A stretch of 64,000 bases of DNA, taken from NCBI GenBank assembly GCA_022495005.1, contig JAGYXB010001569.1:1116001-1180000 (forward strand). Reading direction: 5' to 3'. Of the stretch, positions 34,436-47,300 are shown piece by piece. The translations under genes and the position numbers were made by a program. This DNA is from Rhyacophila brunnea. Taxonomy: Eukaryota > Arthropoda > Insecta > Trichoptera > Rhyacophilidae. Each line of letters starts with the position of its first letter. Within the stretch, counting starts at the first letter, position 1. A model generated the notes under the pieces. It made no database searches, was not told the DNA's origin, and saw only the letters and a list, made by a program, of their open reading frames with translations.

Positions 34436-34580
34436 AAACACCACAACAGGCCGTTAAGCCCAATAATAGTGGAAAAACTACCAGGCTTGAGGAATTTACA
34501 TATTAGATTATGTACATATATTTTGACCTCACTGGGAATCGAACCCAGAGCTTCGTCTCGGCCACCTATTCGTTCTAATT
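34436..34580 (-). mobile_element. tRNA-derived SINE, family G, next to the gene start
   Basis: On the minus strand: GGTGGCCGAGACGAAG (A-box region), GGGTTCGATTCCCAGTGAGG (B box), then a body ending TTGGGCTTAACGGCCTGTTG. It lies about 155 bp upstream of the first ATG of the Osiris-like gene. Confidence 0.65.
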
Positions 34581-34661
34581 ATGCATACTGATATATTTTT
34601 ATTTATGTACAATTTTTGATTTTAGCCTATCTTAATTATTTAAAAAAATTGGCATTAATGC

Positions 34662-34668
34662 TATAAAA
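34662..34668 (+). promoter_or_regulatory. Possible TATA box
   Basis: TATAAAA lies 74 bp upstream of the first ATG of the Osiris-like gene. The start site itself is not identified. Confidence 0.3.
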
Positions 34669-34735
34669 ATAAATATTATGATTTATTAAAAGTTGATAAA
34701 AAGTGTAAAAGTGGACAAGAAATATATAAATCAAA

Positions 34736-35378
34736 ATGGATATCAAAGACATTATAAAATGGCTGTTTCAAATAAAGGCGCCAAACATAATCAAAAGAAC
34801 TGCCCCCAGTGAATCAAAAACAATGTCAAAAATGTGTGTAATTCTAGTAATGGCAGCCATGTTGTATTCTTGTTTGGCAATCTGTGAAGCAAATAATAAC
34901 GTTATTTTAAACGTATTACCATTAAAAGGTGCTAATTTTAAAGACAATAAATTAAGTGAAGGTCAAAATAATGCATTATTTATAGAAAATGCAACCGTAT
35001 TAAATAGTTCTGAAATAAAACAAGACGATTTGACAAACGTCAAAAGTTTTAAATTAAGAACGGAAAACGTGCATCGTTCAAATGATGTAGAAACAAAAGA
35101 AATCAGACTAAACGTCACGATGGCGGATGACAAAAACTTAACGGAGACGCCAATATTGACAATAATGACGACAGACGCTGTACATCCGCAATTAGTAAAT
35201 GGGTTAAATACCTCAGTGAGTGTGCAGAAATTATCTATTGGTAATGGAGTGACAAAACAATTGATCTTTGAAACTATCAATCAACACAAACCCTCTTTGG
35301 TTACTTCGAGTATATTCGGTTTGATTGATGGGGGTGTGGCGTATTTGGACGACTTGCTGGACAACAAAATGGAAACTG
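34736..35378 (+). CDS. Osiris-like gene, coding exon 1
   Basis: It encodes residues 1-214 plus one base. The donor is ACTG|GTGAGT. ATG is in good context (AAAATGG). Translation continues 10 codons past the donor to TAA, so read-through would give a short divergent end (GEFFLIYYIV) lacking the hydrophobic domain. Confidence 0.75.
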
Positions 35379-38300
35379 GTGAGTTTTTTCTCATATATTA
35401 TATTGTTTAATAAATATGCATTATTACACATATATGTAGGTACTTACCATATTCAACTATCACGTATGTACTTACATACAAGCATAATTTAAAATGTAAA
35501 AGGATAGGTAGGTATTCTAAATTATTAGTTTTACATCAGTATTGTTTGACAACGTTTTAGAACGTGATTTTGATAGGAAATAGGGATTCATTGCAATACC
35601 GGATAATATAATGTTCAATCCCAGAACTTGAATTAGCATTCTCGATCCCGTGCAGTACCAAGCTCAATGCCCATTATAGTCAGGCCGTGGCACGAAACTG
35701 AAAACTTCGATGGTAGTGCTAGTTATTGGCCATACTTAGAATGCAATATGGTCCATGTATCGGAATACTACATGAACCATACAAAATCATCTTGAAATGT
35801 TCGAGAATATGCTCCGAAAGCGAAGAGATGCTAATCATCAAGGAGGCGCCTCTTCAATAGTCTGAAAGGGAAAATGGGATGTAGGAGATCTAGACGCTGT
35901 TGAGTTATGTAGGTAAGAGACATAGACAATATATGCCGGGTCGCACTACAAAAAAGGCTACTGTCGAATACAATATAATTAGAAGCACACAGCATGAATG
36001 TCAATCGTGTGCAGTTAAAAGTCACCAGTAACACGATAGTAAGGTAGAATATACACGTAAACGTATGAGAAAGACGGGGAGAATACGTATAAGAATGTTG
36101 ACAGGTGATACTGCTGCCTGATAATATTTGCTAGTAAATATAAACTTGGATACTGTCACGTTTCTTAAGTTATATTTCATTAAATACTGAAAAACGCATT
36201 TCATTATGTCCCAGGTTCGAATCCCGCGTCTGGAAAATTTACGCATTGTGTTTCACCACCAAAGTATGAACCCAATAGGTTGAGCAAGTCTATAACATCC
36301 AATACAACATCCACTCTGTGGAAGCCCATACATGATCTTCTTAGCATCGGACAATAAGGTATTTAATATTTATTATCCTGATATTCCGGGATTCCCATTT
36401 TTCGAGATCAACAAATTGAGTGGAATCCCGCGATCGGAAACCCTGATAAGATATAAGGTGAACTTTCCCGTGTCGATATTACTAGCCATTATAAATTTGA
36501 CATTATTGTTTATATGGCACGTAGTAGATAATCACTGAGTACATTTTGTGAAACTATGGACGTGTGCACTTGATGTTTGTTTAATGATTTGATAGCTAGG
36601 TACAGTGGCGTAGAAAGGGACGGGTGATAGTTGTAGCCACCCTGGGTGCAGTCCAGATGAGGGCGCATAAAAGGAGTTATTAAGTTGAATGTGTAAAAAT
36701 AAAAACTGACAGTTTGTGTATTTCGAACACTAGTGTTAATTTAATATACATGAATATTCAGAATCAATGGTTCTCGGATTCGAATCCCGGCTCTATAAAT
36801 TTCAAATATTGTTTTTTTCTATGTGTGTTTGAACACAGAATATAAACCTAATAGGTTGAGCATGTGGCTAACTTCCATTTCTCGTAAAAACTAAAATCTG
36901 TTAATTTACCTTCCACTCTGTGTAGGCCCATATGATCTTCTTATGATCGGACATGCTAAATAAATCCATTATTATCTTTCAGAGTTAATTCACCTTTTGA
37001 ATATATTCATAATATACACAAAATTCCTTAAACCAAAGCCGAAAGCCCACAGAAATCAAACACCTAAAAAAAATTATGTTCATGTCGGACATACGATGAT
37101 CAGGCCGTCAGATAAAAATATTGTGTATTAAAAAGATGAATGTTCTCAACGAATTCATTATATAGCAGAGTTTTGTGTAACGTTGAGAAACAATGAAAGT
37201 TTACAGTTTAACAAAATAATCAATCCAGATATTCCCGTTTATAATTTAATTAATGATTAATTCCAGAAGGTCATTCGATTTTATGACCCGTTGAAGAAAT
37301 TTTTGATTTTTTCTTTGTTGATTTAATTCTTCAACAATAGAATACCTTTCTACCTCGAATGGCATTATTAACTCAAATCTTGAAATTTTGAGTTGGGAGT
37401 TGGGTATCGATATGTAAAAATAAATAAATTTGAATATTTAACGTAAGGCTATTATACTTCAGCTGATGCATGGTCTAAAAAGATCGTGACTAGGCGACGC
37501 GCGGATTCAGCAAATCGAGCGAGCCGAACGAAATATAATTTGTCATAAAAATTCAACATGCGTCCTTTTAATGTTATGTTTATTATTATATTCGTAATAA
37601 TAATAGTATATTCATTGACATGTTTTCTTTTTCAAGTACCTACATGCGGAATGTTTTTTAGTCATCTTTACACGATTTAAGAGTATATTCCTCCGACGCC
37701 AACACAAAACAAATTGACTTGCGAGCAGGTCGACTATCGCTCTCCGACTGGCAACGCGGCCGAAATTACGTCCCACATACTGTTGAAAATTATTTGCCGT
37801 TTCACTTATGTACGCTCTTAATATTGCAATTTTAAATCTACTGACGAATCGACTGCGTCATTTGCGTCAAAGAAAATCGCCGTTTTAAAAGTGTACGTAT
37901 AATCTGAAAGGATACTCGATACTTCCGCGAATTGGAAATTTTTGGCTCGGCAGTGACACTGGCCAGGCGTGTCAAGGAGAAAGCAAGGCGGTAAATGAAA
38001 TATATTATACTATTATTGGTACGAAAAAAGACGTCATACCGTATCGGTTTTATCCGTTATTTAAAAAAAAATGTGTGATCGCAGCTTCGCAGAGTTATCG
38101 TTAGTGGGTCACTGATCGCGAGAGATGAATACTAAGCTATTATTAAAAAAACTATATAATAATATTTACGATTGTTCGCCTATTAGCAATAATTAAATAT
38201 ATTTGATAGTGAAATGCATGCAATCTATGATTGATTTATTCGCTGGCTTTCAGAATAAACTCGTTTTCATTATTGTAAACTTGCATTGCAATATGTATTA

Positions 38301-41300
38301 AGTCCGATAAAATGATTATAGGTATTTTTAGTATTCATCTAAGACTATAAAAGAATTAGATCAAAATTTACAAGTCCGCATTGGGAACTTTTGCGGCCAT
38401 GGTGCGTAAATATGTTTTTTACAGTAATATCGATATTTTAAAACAAAAGTGAAATATTTCGAAAAATAACGCTGTGGCATATTTACGTTTTAAGATGATT
38501 GAAATAACTCACTACTGCATTATAATCATGAGAAAAATTGGTCAATTTTAATATTAGGATACGGAAATTACTCAATGAATTTTCAATACTGATAGAATAT
38601 CTCAACATTAAAGCGATACTTCAGTGAAACGGCAAATAATTTTCAATTATAGGCGCGACGAAATTTTGGACTCGCTGGCAGTCTGAGAGCGAACGTCGAC
38701 GTGTCAATACGTCATTTTGTTTCGTGATCGCGACGGGGGTATTACTTCTTAAATCGTGTAAAGATGACAAAAAACGTTACCCATTTACTTTAAAAAGAAA
38801 ACATGTCAATGAATATATTATTATTGTCACTAATAGAACAATAAACAACATTAAATGGACGCATGTTGGATTTATATGACAAATTATATTCGGTCGGCAT
38901 GCGTCATTTGCACCCGCGACCCGCAATCCGCGCATCGCGTAGCCACGATCTTTTTATACCGTGCCTCAACTGAGGTATAGCCTTAAGCCGGCACAGTCAT
39001 AAATTAAACCTTCTAGGAACGTCGCTCCGATGTTGCGTGTTATGAAGACAGTCGCGCGTCTCGAAAGTGGATATATTGGGATGCGGCGACTGGGGAGCCA
39101 GTATAGGAATGACCAAGTCGTTGTGCCTATGTTTTCTGGTGGCTTCGACTCGCAGCCAGATACGCATGCGATTTGTTGCCAGCAGCACTAGATTTTTTTT
39201 TTTCAATCTAAAAATACGCATTCCACCAATGTGCGGAGCTCCATTTGACGTGTGTTTTATGAATAGATGACGGATCTAATAGGTTGAGCCATTTGCTAAC
39301 ATCCATTTGTCGTAAAAAAAAAAACAAAAATCTGTTTATACAACTTTCTTTTTGTGGTCCATATTAATATGATCTTCTTAGGGTCTAACATGGTAAAAAA
39401 ATAAAATGAATTATATACCTATCCAACTTCATATTTATGTATGTCAATAACGTAGTATTGTGGAAAGAACTTACTGTGGATTTTGGGGTAACAATGAAAA
39501 TGTACAGCGCAGTATTATGATAATATATAAGCAATCGCCAATGATTTCGTCTTTGTGAAATACCGAAAAAATATACAGATATGCACGATGAAGAAATAGA
39601 CCCGCACCTCAACTCATATTGTCACAATTTTGCGTAGTCTCTTTGGAGATAGTTACCGAAAACGGAAGTGAAAGTCTACTAAGCAAGTGCTGGTAATAGA
39701 AGTACCTACTACCCAGACCAGAAAATATCCTTTAATGGTACCTATTAGGTATATTGTGACGTAGTATTATTTTTCAAAATAGTCACATATCAATTCTCAA
39801 CATGTAATTGACGTACCCTGTCTTGCTGTAAAAGTTACCACGGCCAAGAGAAGGGGTGTTAAAAGATAGCACTTTTCATAGTTAATTTCTTGTGATAATT
39901 AACTACCTGAATACATAAGGTGATAATAATATGTTATAATAGCCTCGCTGAAATTTGAATTTGTTACGCATGGATTATTTGTATACATTTCGAGCATGAA
40001 AATTGTCCCAACAAACCGACAATGCACTAATAAACAGAATATTATTATTACTCTTTTTGAACACCCATGTCCTTAATACGTATCTGTATAATAATATAGT
40101 AGGAATGATGTTCCCCTTTGATTTAAAAATGAATAATAAATTGTGGTCAGTAATATTACCGACCAAGTTCAAATAACTGGTATTGCAAGCAGCTGATATT
40201 ATCAGAAAAAATGATTGATCCAAATATACCGTCGCAAGTCTGAAGGCCTTGCAATAATCGTGAAATCATCGGAATTCCTTCGCGGCGACTGAATTGAATT
40301 ATGCCAAACTAATAATATAATATGTAATAATTAATGATTTCTTAAATCTTAACAATTGTATAATAGATTATTTATAACTATCGATATTTTTCTTCATTAT
40401 TTTCGTATTGGGATGCCTAAATATTTATTGAAATGGTGTTTTTAGCATGGATATAAGTGTTTTCGTCTTGACCTCCCAAGCGGACTCGTTACGAAAAATC
40501 TCACATGCGTAACGAAAAATACAGTCACAAAAGTAGCGCGGCCGGGAGAGACTCCAGTCGGCCGCAAACGGCGCTTCGGGAATGACGTGTAAACCCGCGC
40601 CCCGCAATTTCTTTTATTTTCATTCAAATTTGGACAACCAGCATTCAGAGAATCAGTAGGCAAAGCATGTTCCATGTTTAATAATTTTAGCCGTCAGTGT
40701 TTAATTTTATTTAACCTTAAAAAATATTTTTTTAGAATGTCAACACAGACTGTTTAAGGGTGGACGTGCTCAGCGGGGGTCAAAATGGAGCTTTTTCTAT
40801 TTTCAAAGCATGATCCTGGACATACCTTGAACGTTGTAGATAATCTATTTATATAATTTTGAAGCCTTATTATCCTTTATATTTATTTTAAACATTTGAT
40901 GACTGCATAAAGTATTTTTATTACATAAAATAGTATTCTTTTAAGCCTCTCGCTCTAATGTTTTAAAATATAGTCATATTTCAGTACATAACTGTGCAGT
41001 GGTGTTACGATTTTTTACATTTATTAATTTTTAAACGCATTTATAAAAGCATTAGTATAATTTACGACGAGATAATTTTAGTAAAATATTTACCATACAA
41101 AATTATATTGATAATCTCTGTGATCCCAAATTTGACAAGAATTAGGCATTTTATTATAAAAAAAATGGGCAAGATTAACAAAATTACTAAAATTATCTCG
41201 TTATAAATTATACTAATGGGTTTATAAATGCGTTTAAAAATTAATAAATGTAAAAAATCTTAACACCACTGCACATTCATGTACTGAAATATGACTATTC

Positions 41301-44300
41301 TAAAACATTAGACAGAGAGGTTTAAAAGAATACTATTTTATGTAATAAAAATACTTTACGAAGTCATCAAATGTTTAAAATAAATATAAAGGATAATAAG
41401 GCTTCAACATTATATAAATAGATTATCTACAACGTTTAAGGTATGTCCAGGATCATGCTTTGAAAATAGAACAAAAGCTCCATTTTGACCTTTCGCTGAG
41501 CATGTCCCCCCTTAAGTCATGTGTATTTAATAATTATAATATGATAACTATTGCAATTGGACGCTTGAAAAAAAAAAATGTAAATCCACGTTCGACGCAT
41601 ATGCCCCGTCGAGCGTCACAGGCGGATATACTGAAAATGGGAGGGACTTGCATGAATCTATATCCAATTTAGAATATACCCAGGATAATACAATAGTTAT
41701 TTATGTACCTATTTAATATTTGGCAAAGGTCTTTTATTCTCTCGTAAGAAAGGTTATAATATTATAGGCTAAAAATAATCTAAAATCATCTAATTCATGC
41801 CAGAAAAAATCAATAATCATGTTTCTGTAGCGTTCTCAATTGACAGTGACTGCATTGCCATTTTCGTTTTCATAAAAATACGGTCCAATTATACCTCCAG
41901 ACCATAAAGCACATCAAAATATTAATTTTTGTAGATGTAAAGGTGTATCAAGATTAGCATGTGGGTTTCATTACTCCAAATGCGACAATTGTGCTTATTC
42001 ATGAACACATTTAACCAAAGATGAGCTTCATCACTGAAGGTGATTTTTTCATGAAATAATGGGTCTGTTTCAAGTTGCTCAAAAGCCCAATAAGCAAAAT
42101 TTTGTCACATCAAATAATGGTCATTTGATTTACGTTATTGTGTTAATAATTATTGTATTTTACACACATCTTCAAATGTAAATCTTTATGAAGAATATTT
42201 CTTGTAGTGCGATAAGAAAGTGTAAGTTATCGAGAATGACGTGTAATAATTGATTGTTCTGGATTTTCATCCACACTTTGATTCACAACATCAATATTTT
42301 TAGCAGTACGTTTACGTTTTTAACGTGATGGATTTTCAACATCACAAAAATTATCATTTGACTCGAATTTTCTAATTAAATTACATATAGTAAGCTCTGT
42401 AGGTAAATTATATTGATCATAAATTTCACGTAATGCCAGAATCGTATAGATTTGCATACGCCGTACGTGTATCTTTGCTAATTTGCTTGATATTTGCCAT
42501 GATAATTTGCTAAACAATACTGAACACAAATATTAATTTTGGTGGGAATCAGAAAATGAATGGCTGTTATGACGTTTTAAAAATCTATAGTACTAATATG
42601 ATAACCCCTTATTAAATGATTTTTGTTTTTACGAAAAAATAATGTTAGCCACTTACTCAACCCATTGGGTCCATACGCTGGGTCCAAACACACATTGAAA
42701 AAACAATATTAGAATGTTTTAGACCCGGGATTTGTCCCATTATGCCGTGTCCACGCTGGCAACAAGTTGCTGGCAGCCTCATTAAATTTCACGATAATTA
42801 TTATCAAAATTTCTTTGACCAAAAATTATTTTAATCGAAATTGAATGAGGTTACCAATGTGGACACGGCTTTTAGACCCATGACATTATAAACTTGAGGC
42901 GAAACCACTTGGCCATCTACTTAAACTATATGAATAATTGTACTATTATTAGTATTGGCGTATTTTGTTGTTGCCACTTGGTCCATTAAGGCTGCGCGCA
43001 GACGGCAAAGCGAAGTTTCGGATTCATCCGCCAAACATCGTTTGCTGGTCGAATGCGTTTCGTTTCCGGGCCGATTGCGTTTCATTTGCGTCGATATCTC
43101 GACGATGCTGTCCAAACATCTGGACAGAGCAAACACAGTTTTCAAGGGGATTCATAAACGCATTTTTTTTGAAACTGCACCCTGCTGCGAGAGTATTTAT
43201 CTTTCATTACAGTGGCGTACAAGGGTAAATAAATAAATATAAAAATATCAGTACCTACCTACATAAATATTTTATTGTACCTACCAGTGGCGAAGGGTGG
43301 AGTTAGGTTGTTAAGATCCGCCATAAATATTGCACACTAAACTTTGTCAGTCATACATACTTGTTTTCATTGAAATAAGACTACATTTTACAGATGGTGT
43401 TGGTTAGTTTTTAAAATTCAATTAAACCCTGCGAAACCAAGCCATAATATATAATAGTAAAAAAATACTAAATCTAACATAAATTTGGATATTTTATAGA
43501 TAGGATAATATAATTTATCTATTATAGTTATATACTAGCGGAAATAAAATATGACAACAGTTTCGAGCGAGTCGAGTTGTGTTTTCAATTTTGTGATGCT
43601 GTTTACTGAAATCGGGCCACTAGATAATATACGTCAGTTACTTTATTGATGTTAATGTATTTTCAATTAGTAGAAACAATTACCACTCGCAAATTGTACA
43701 AGTGTATTATTTTTATGAACAGGTTTTAATCAGATTATATGTGAACCGATATTTAGGCGATAGTTAACTCGTATTATTTTTAGGAAGTTACCTCGAAAAA
43801 TACTCCATTATTCTAATTTCGAAGCTTGTAGTGGAAAATTTTAAATCTGACTTCCGTTATTTAAATTATGTTTTAAATATTCAAGTTTAAATTAATTTGC
43901 GTTGGATTAATAATTATTTACATTTATTTTCTTTAATTGTGGTAACTGTCAATAATTATTCATGGTGGAAATGCATTCTATTATTTATTTAATTTAATAA
44001 AACGCAATTTTTTATCGTACTTATTCCACTTTTATTATCTGCGCATCTATTCTATACAAATGACTGTTATCGGCCGCTACGGCAGCTATCTAGGATAGGA
44101 AAGTATCAAAATATTAGCACTTATTGTAACAATAATTTACGTTAGTGCTCCTCTCTTGGCTATGATAAATTTCAGAGCGAGATAGTCAGTTTTGTCTGTT
44201 TATGCGTCGATGACATTGATCTACTTTACAAGCTGCCTGTCGGCGAGTTTAAAAGCGGGCGAGTCAGCTAGTGCGATTGTGATGATAACACACAAAACTT

Positions 44301-47300
44301 TCCACTCGCTCAGAAGCCAACAAGCTAGCGAGTTAAAACCGTTATTTTTAGTACTATTTTGACAAGACGTATTGAGTAGTTTTTTTACTGGGAGGTCGCC
44401 ACTATCGCTCTACTGCGCAGACGCATATCGGCCCACACGCCAGCGTGTAGCGTGTAAAGTAGCCCGGTTTTCAACTTTTCTCCGTAGATTGTTTACAATC
44501 TGCTTGTTAGCTTGTTCGATAATGACACTGGGCGAGTTTACAAGCAGATTGTAAATTCACCAACAAGCAGCTTGTAAAGTAGCTCAATGTCATCGAGCCA
44601 TTAGACGGCTGACTTGGGGTAATTGTTACAATAAGTGTTAATATTTCGATACTTTCGTACACTAGATAGCTGCCGTAGCGGGCCGAAAGCAGTCTTGTGT
44701 ATAGAATAGATGCGCTGGACCGGTTTCGTCTGCCTCAGAGGGATATTGGAAATGTAATTAATAAATGCGTTTTATTAAATTAAAATAATAATTTAAATTT
44801 ATAGCAATCAATTATAATTTGCAATCGTAGATCACTTGCTTTATTATTAATTTAATAACTAGAAAATATTACCAGATGACTGTACTATGCGTCAACATTC
44901 TCATAGGTCTTCTCCCCCCCCCTCTCTAATACGTTTACGTGTATATTCTGTCTTATTGTATTTGTTCTCGTATTTGAAACTCAATTATTTTATCCAGGGC
45001 TTCGAACCGGAACTGAATTGAAAACCGGAAAACCGTTATTTTTGTCAGAATGAAAACCGAAACCGAACTGAAAGAAATCTGTATTTTCAGCTATTTATGT
45101 AGTTACCTACGTCACTTCCTCCACAATCTTTCTTTTTTTGATTGGTTGTTTATGTTGCGTAAGGTTACAGTAGGTTAAGCACCATATCTCTATTTTATAA
45201 TTACCCATAACACACTAATTTATTATCTAAACGCCACATTGTTGATTTTTTTAACACTTTCTCTTCGATTTATCCTCACCTAAAATCTCTTCAATTTGAA
45301 TTGAGTACATTTTAATAGAATTTGACATTTTCAGAGACACCTATATCATTTTCAAAATCGTGTTTCCTATCCGACACCATATACTTCTGTATATCTGTTG
45401 GTCTTTTTGGTTGGTAATTTGTACTGACGTTTAACACTTTATGTTATTTACTACACTGTAAACATCTGTCAAACTCTTATGATAGTATACTGTCTTTATT
45501 TTCTTTCACGACCCGATTAAAATAGATTATTCCTTTATTTACTTGTCACTTTATTTTTCAATTTTAGAATTTGCGTTTACATGTATATTTATTGCGCTCT
45601 CTTTTACGCATTCTTATATGTGTTACAGATAATTCAACACATATTATAAGGAAATAATTTTGTACCGCACATCAATAGGTACAGCGAGGACTTTCGGACG
45701 GCCGCTGAGGAAGTTACAATCAGCTCTTCTCCCCATCATGTTCAAGCTTGGTATCATCGCCACCCTTATCTTCATGACCTTCCTTCTGTCACTGAAAGCA
45801 GTTGCCATCGGGCTTCTACTCTTGATATTTAAGGTGAGTGCTCGAAAGTATTGAATAAGATTAATACATAATATTATCGCGATAATAATAAAATAAATAT
45901 TATGTAAAACATTTGGTTCAAAAAGCAAAATTGGAAAAAGGAAACAGATCTAGTCATAATAACAGGTCACAATGGAACCGCAATCCATGCAATAGCTTCC
46001 TGCTTGGCCAGCTGAATTGCTTAAACTCCTCCGGAAAGGCACACATCAGTGCCTAATGGTGAAAATAGGCTGTGGAGATTAACTAAGAATACAAATTGCA
46101 GATGGAACATATTGGTTAGTTTTTTTAAAATCAATTAAAATCTGCCAAAAGCAAACCATCATGGATATATTTTTTTTGTAGCATGTGTCATTGCTGGTTA
46201 CCAAAGACGATGAATGACCACGGAACTGAACCAGACATGACGTAATCCGATAAAAAAAATTACAGCCACGTTAAGCCTTTCATGTTAATTAATACATTCT
46301 GTTTCCATTGACAATACTGAATATACCGCTATTGTCTGATGTTTAAAACCGGTATTTCGGTATCGAAAAATACTGGGATACCGGTTTTGAAATGCCGGTA
46401 TTGCAATCCTTAACCCTGAGTAGGAAGGACACTTGCCGAAAACTGCAATTCCTTGAGGGGGGACATGCTCAGCGTAGGTCAAAATGGAGCTTTTGTTCTA
46501 TTTTCAAAGCATAATCCTGGACATACCTTAAAAGTTGTAGATAATCTATTTATATAATTTTGAAGCCTTATTATCCTTTATATTTATTTTAAACATTTGA
46601 TGACTGCATAAAGTATTTTTATTACATAAAATAGTATTCTTTTAAACCTCTCGCTCTAATGTTTTAGAATATAGTCATATTTCAGTACATGTATGTGCAG
46701 TGGTGTTAAGATTTTTTACGGTTTTTTATTTTATTCGGTTAGGTTTTTTGTATATTTATGTACATTTTATGGCACATTTATGTAGTGAGATATGACTATA
46801 TTCTAAAACATTAGAGCGAGAGGTTTAAAAGAATACTATTTTATGTAATAAAAATACTTTATGCAGTCATCAAATGTTTAAAAAAAATATAACGGATAAT
46901 AAGGCTTCAAAATTATACAAATAGATTATCTACAACGTTTAAGGTATATCCAGGATGATGCTTTGAAAATAGAAAAAAAGCTAAATTTTGACCCACGCTG
47001 AGCACGTCCCCCCTTAATACAGTCGAAATTGGTTATTACATTACGATCACGAAAATAGCGAGATCACGGATGTAATGAGGAAACTTTCGTTGACATTTTA
47101 GTATATGATTTTCTCTATACATTTATTCACTTATTTAACGAGCTATTTCTCGGGTATACCGAGCAAAACTGTTAATGTGTCGATCGTTTAAAAACAACAT
47201 TTTCGACCCTAAGCAATAAAATCCGACCAGGCAGTTAACTAGAGCGATGGCGCCGGGATCGGATTACGTTTATGACACTAGTTAAGTGTCTAAGTACCTA

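Noticed and set aside
42955..43236. Overlapping frames of 74-93 codons on both strands
   Set aside because: Arises from a GC-balanced patch; no frame is favoured and no motif is recognised.
45630..45684. Alternative acceptor at 45629 for exon 2
   Set aside because: In the required phase it meets TAA within ten codons, whereas the acceptor at 45684 keeps the frame.
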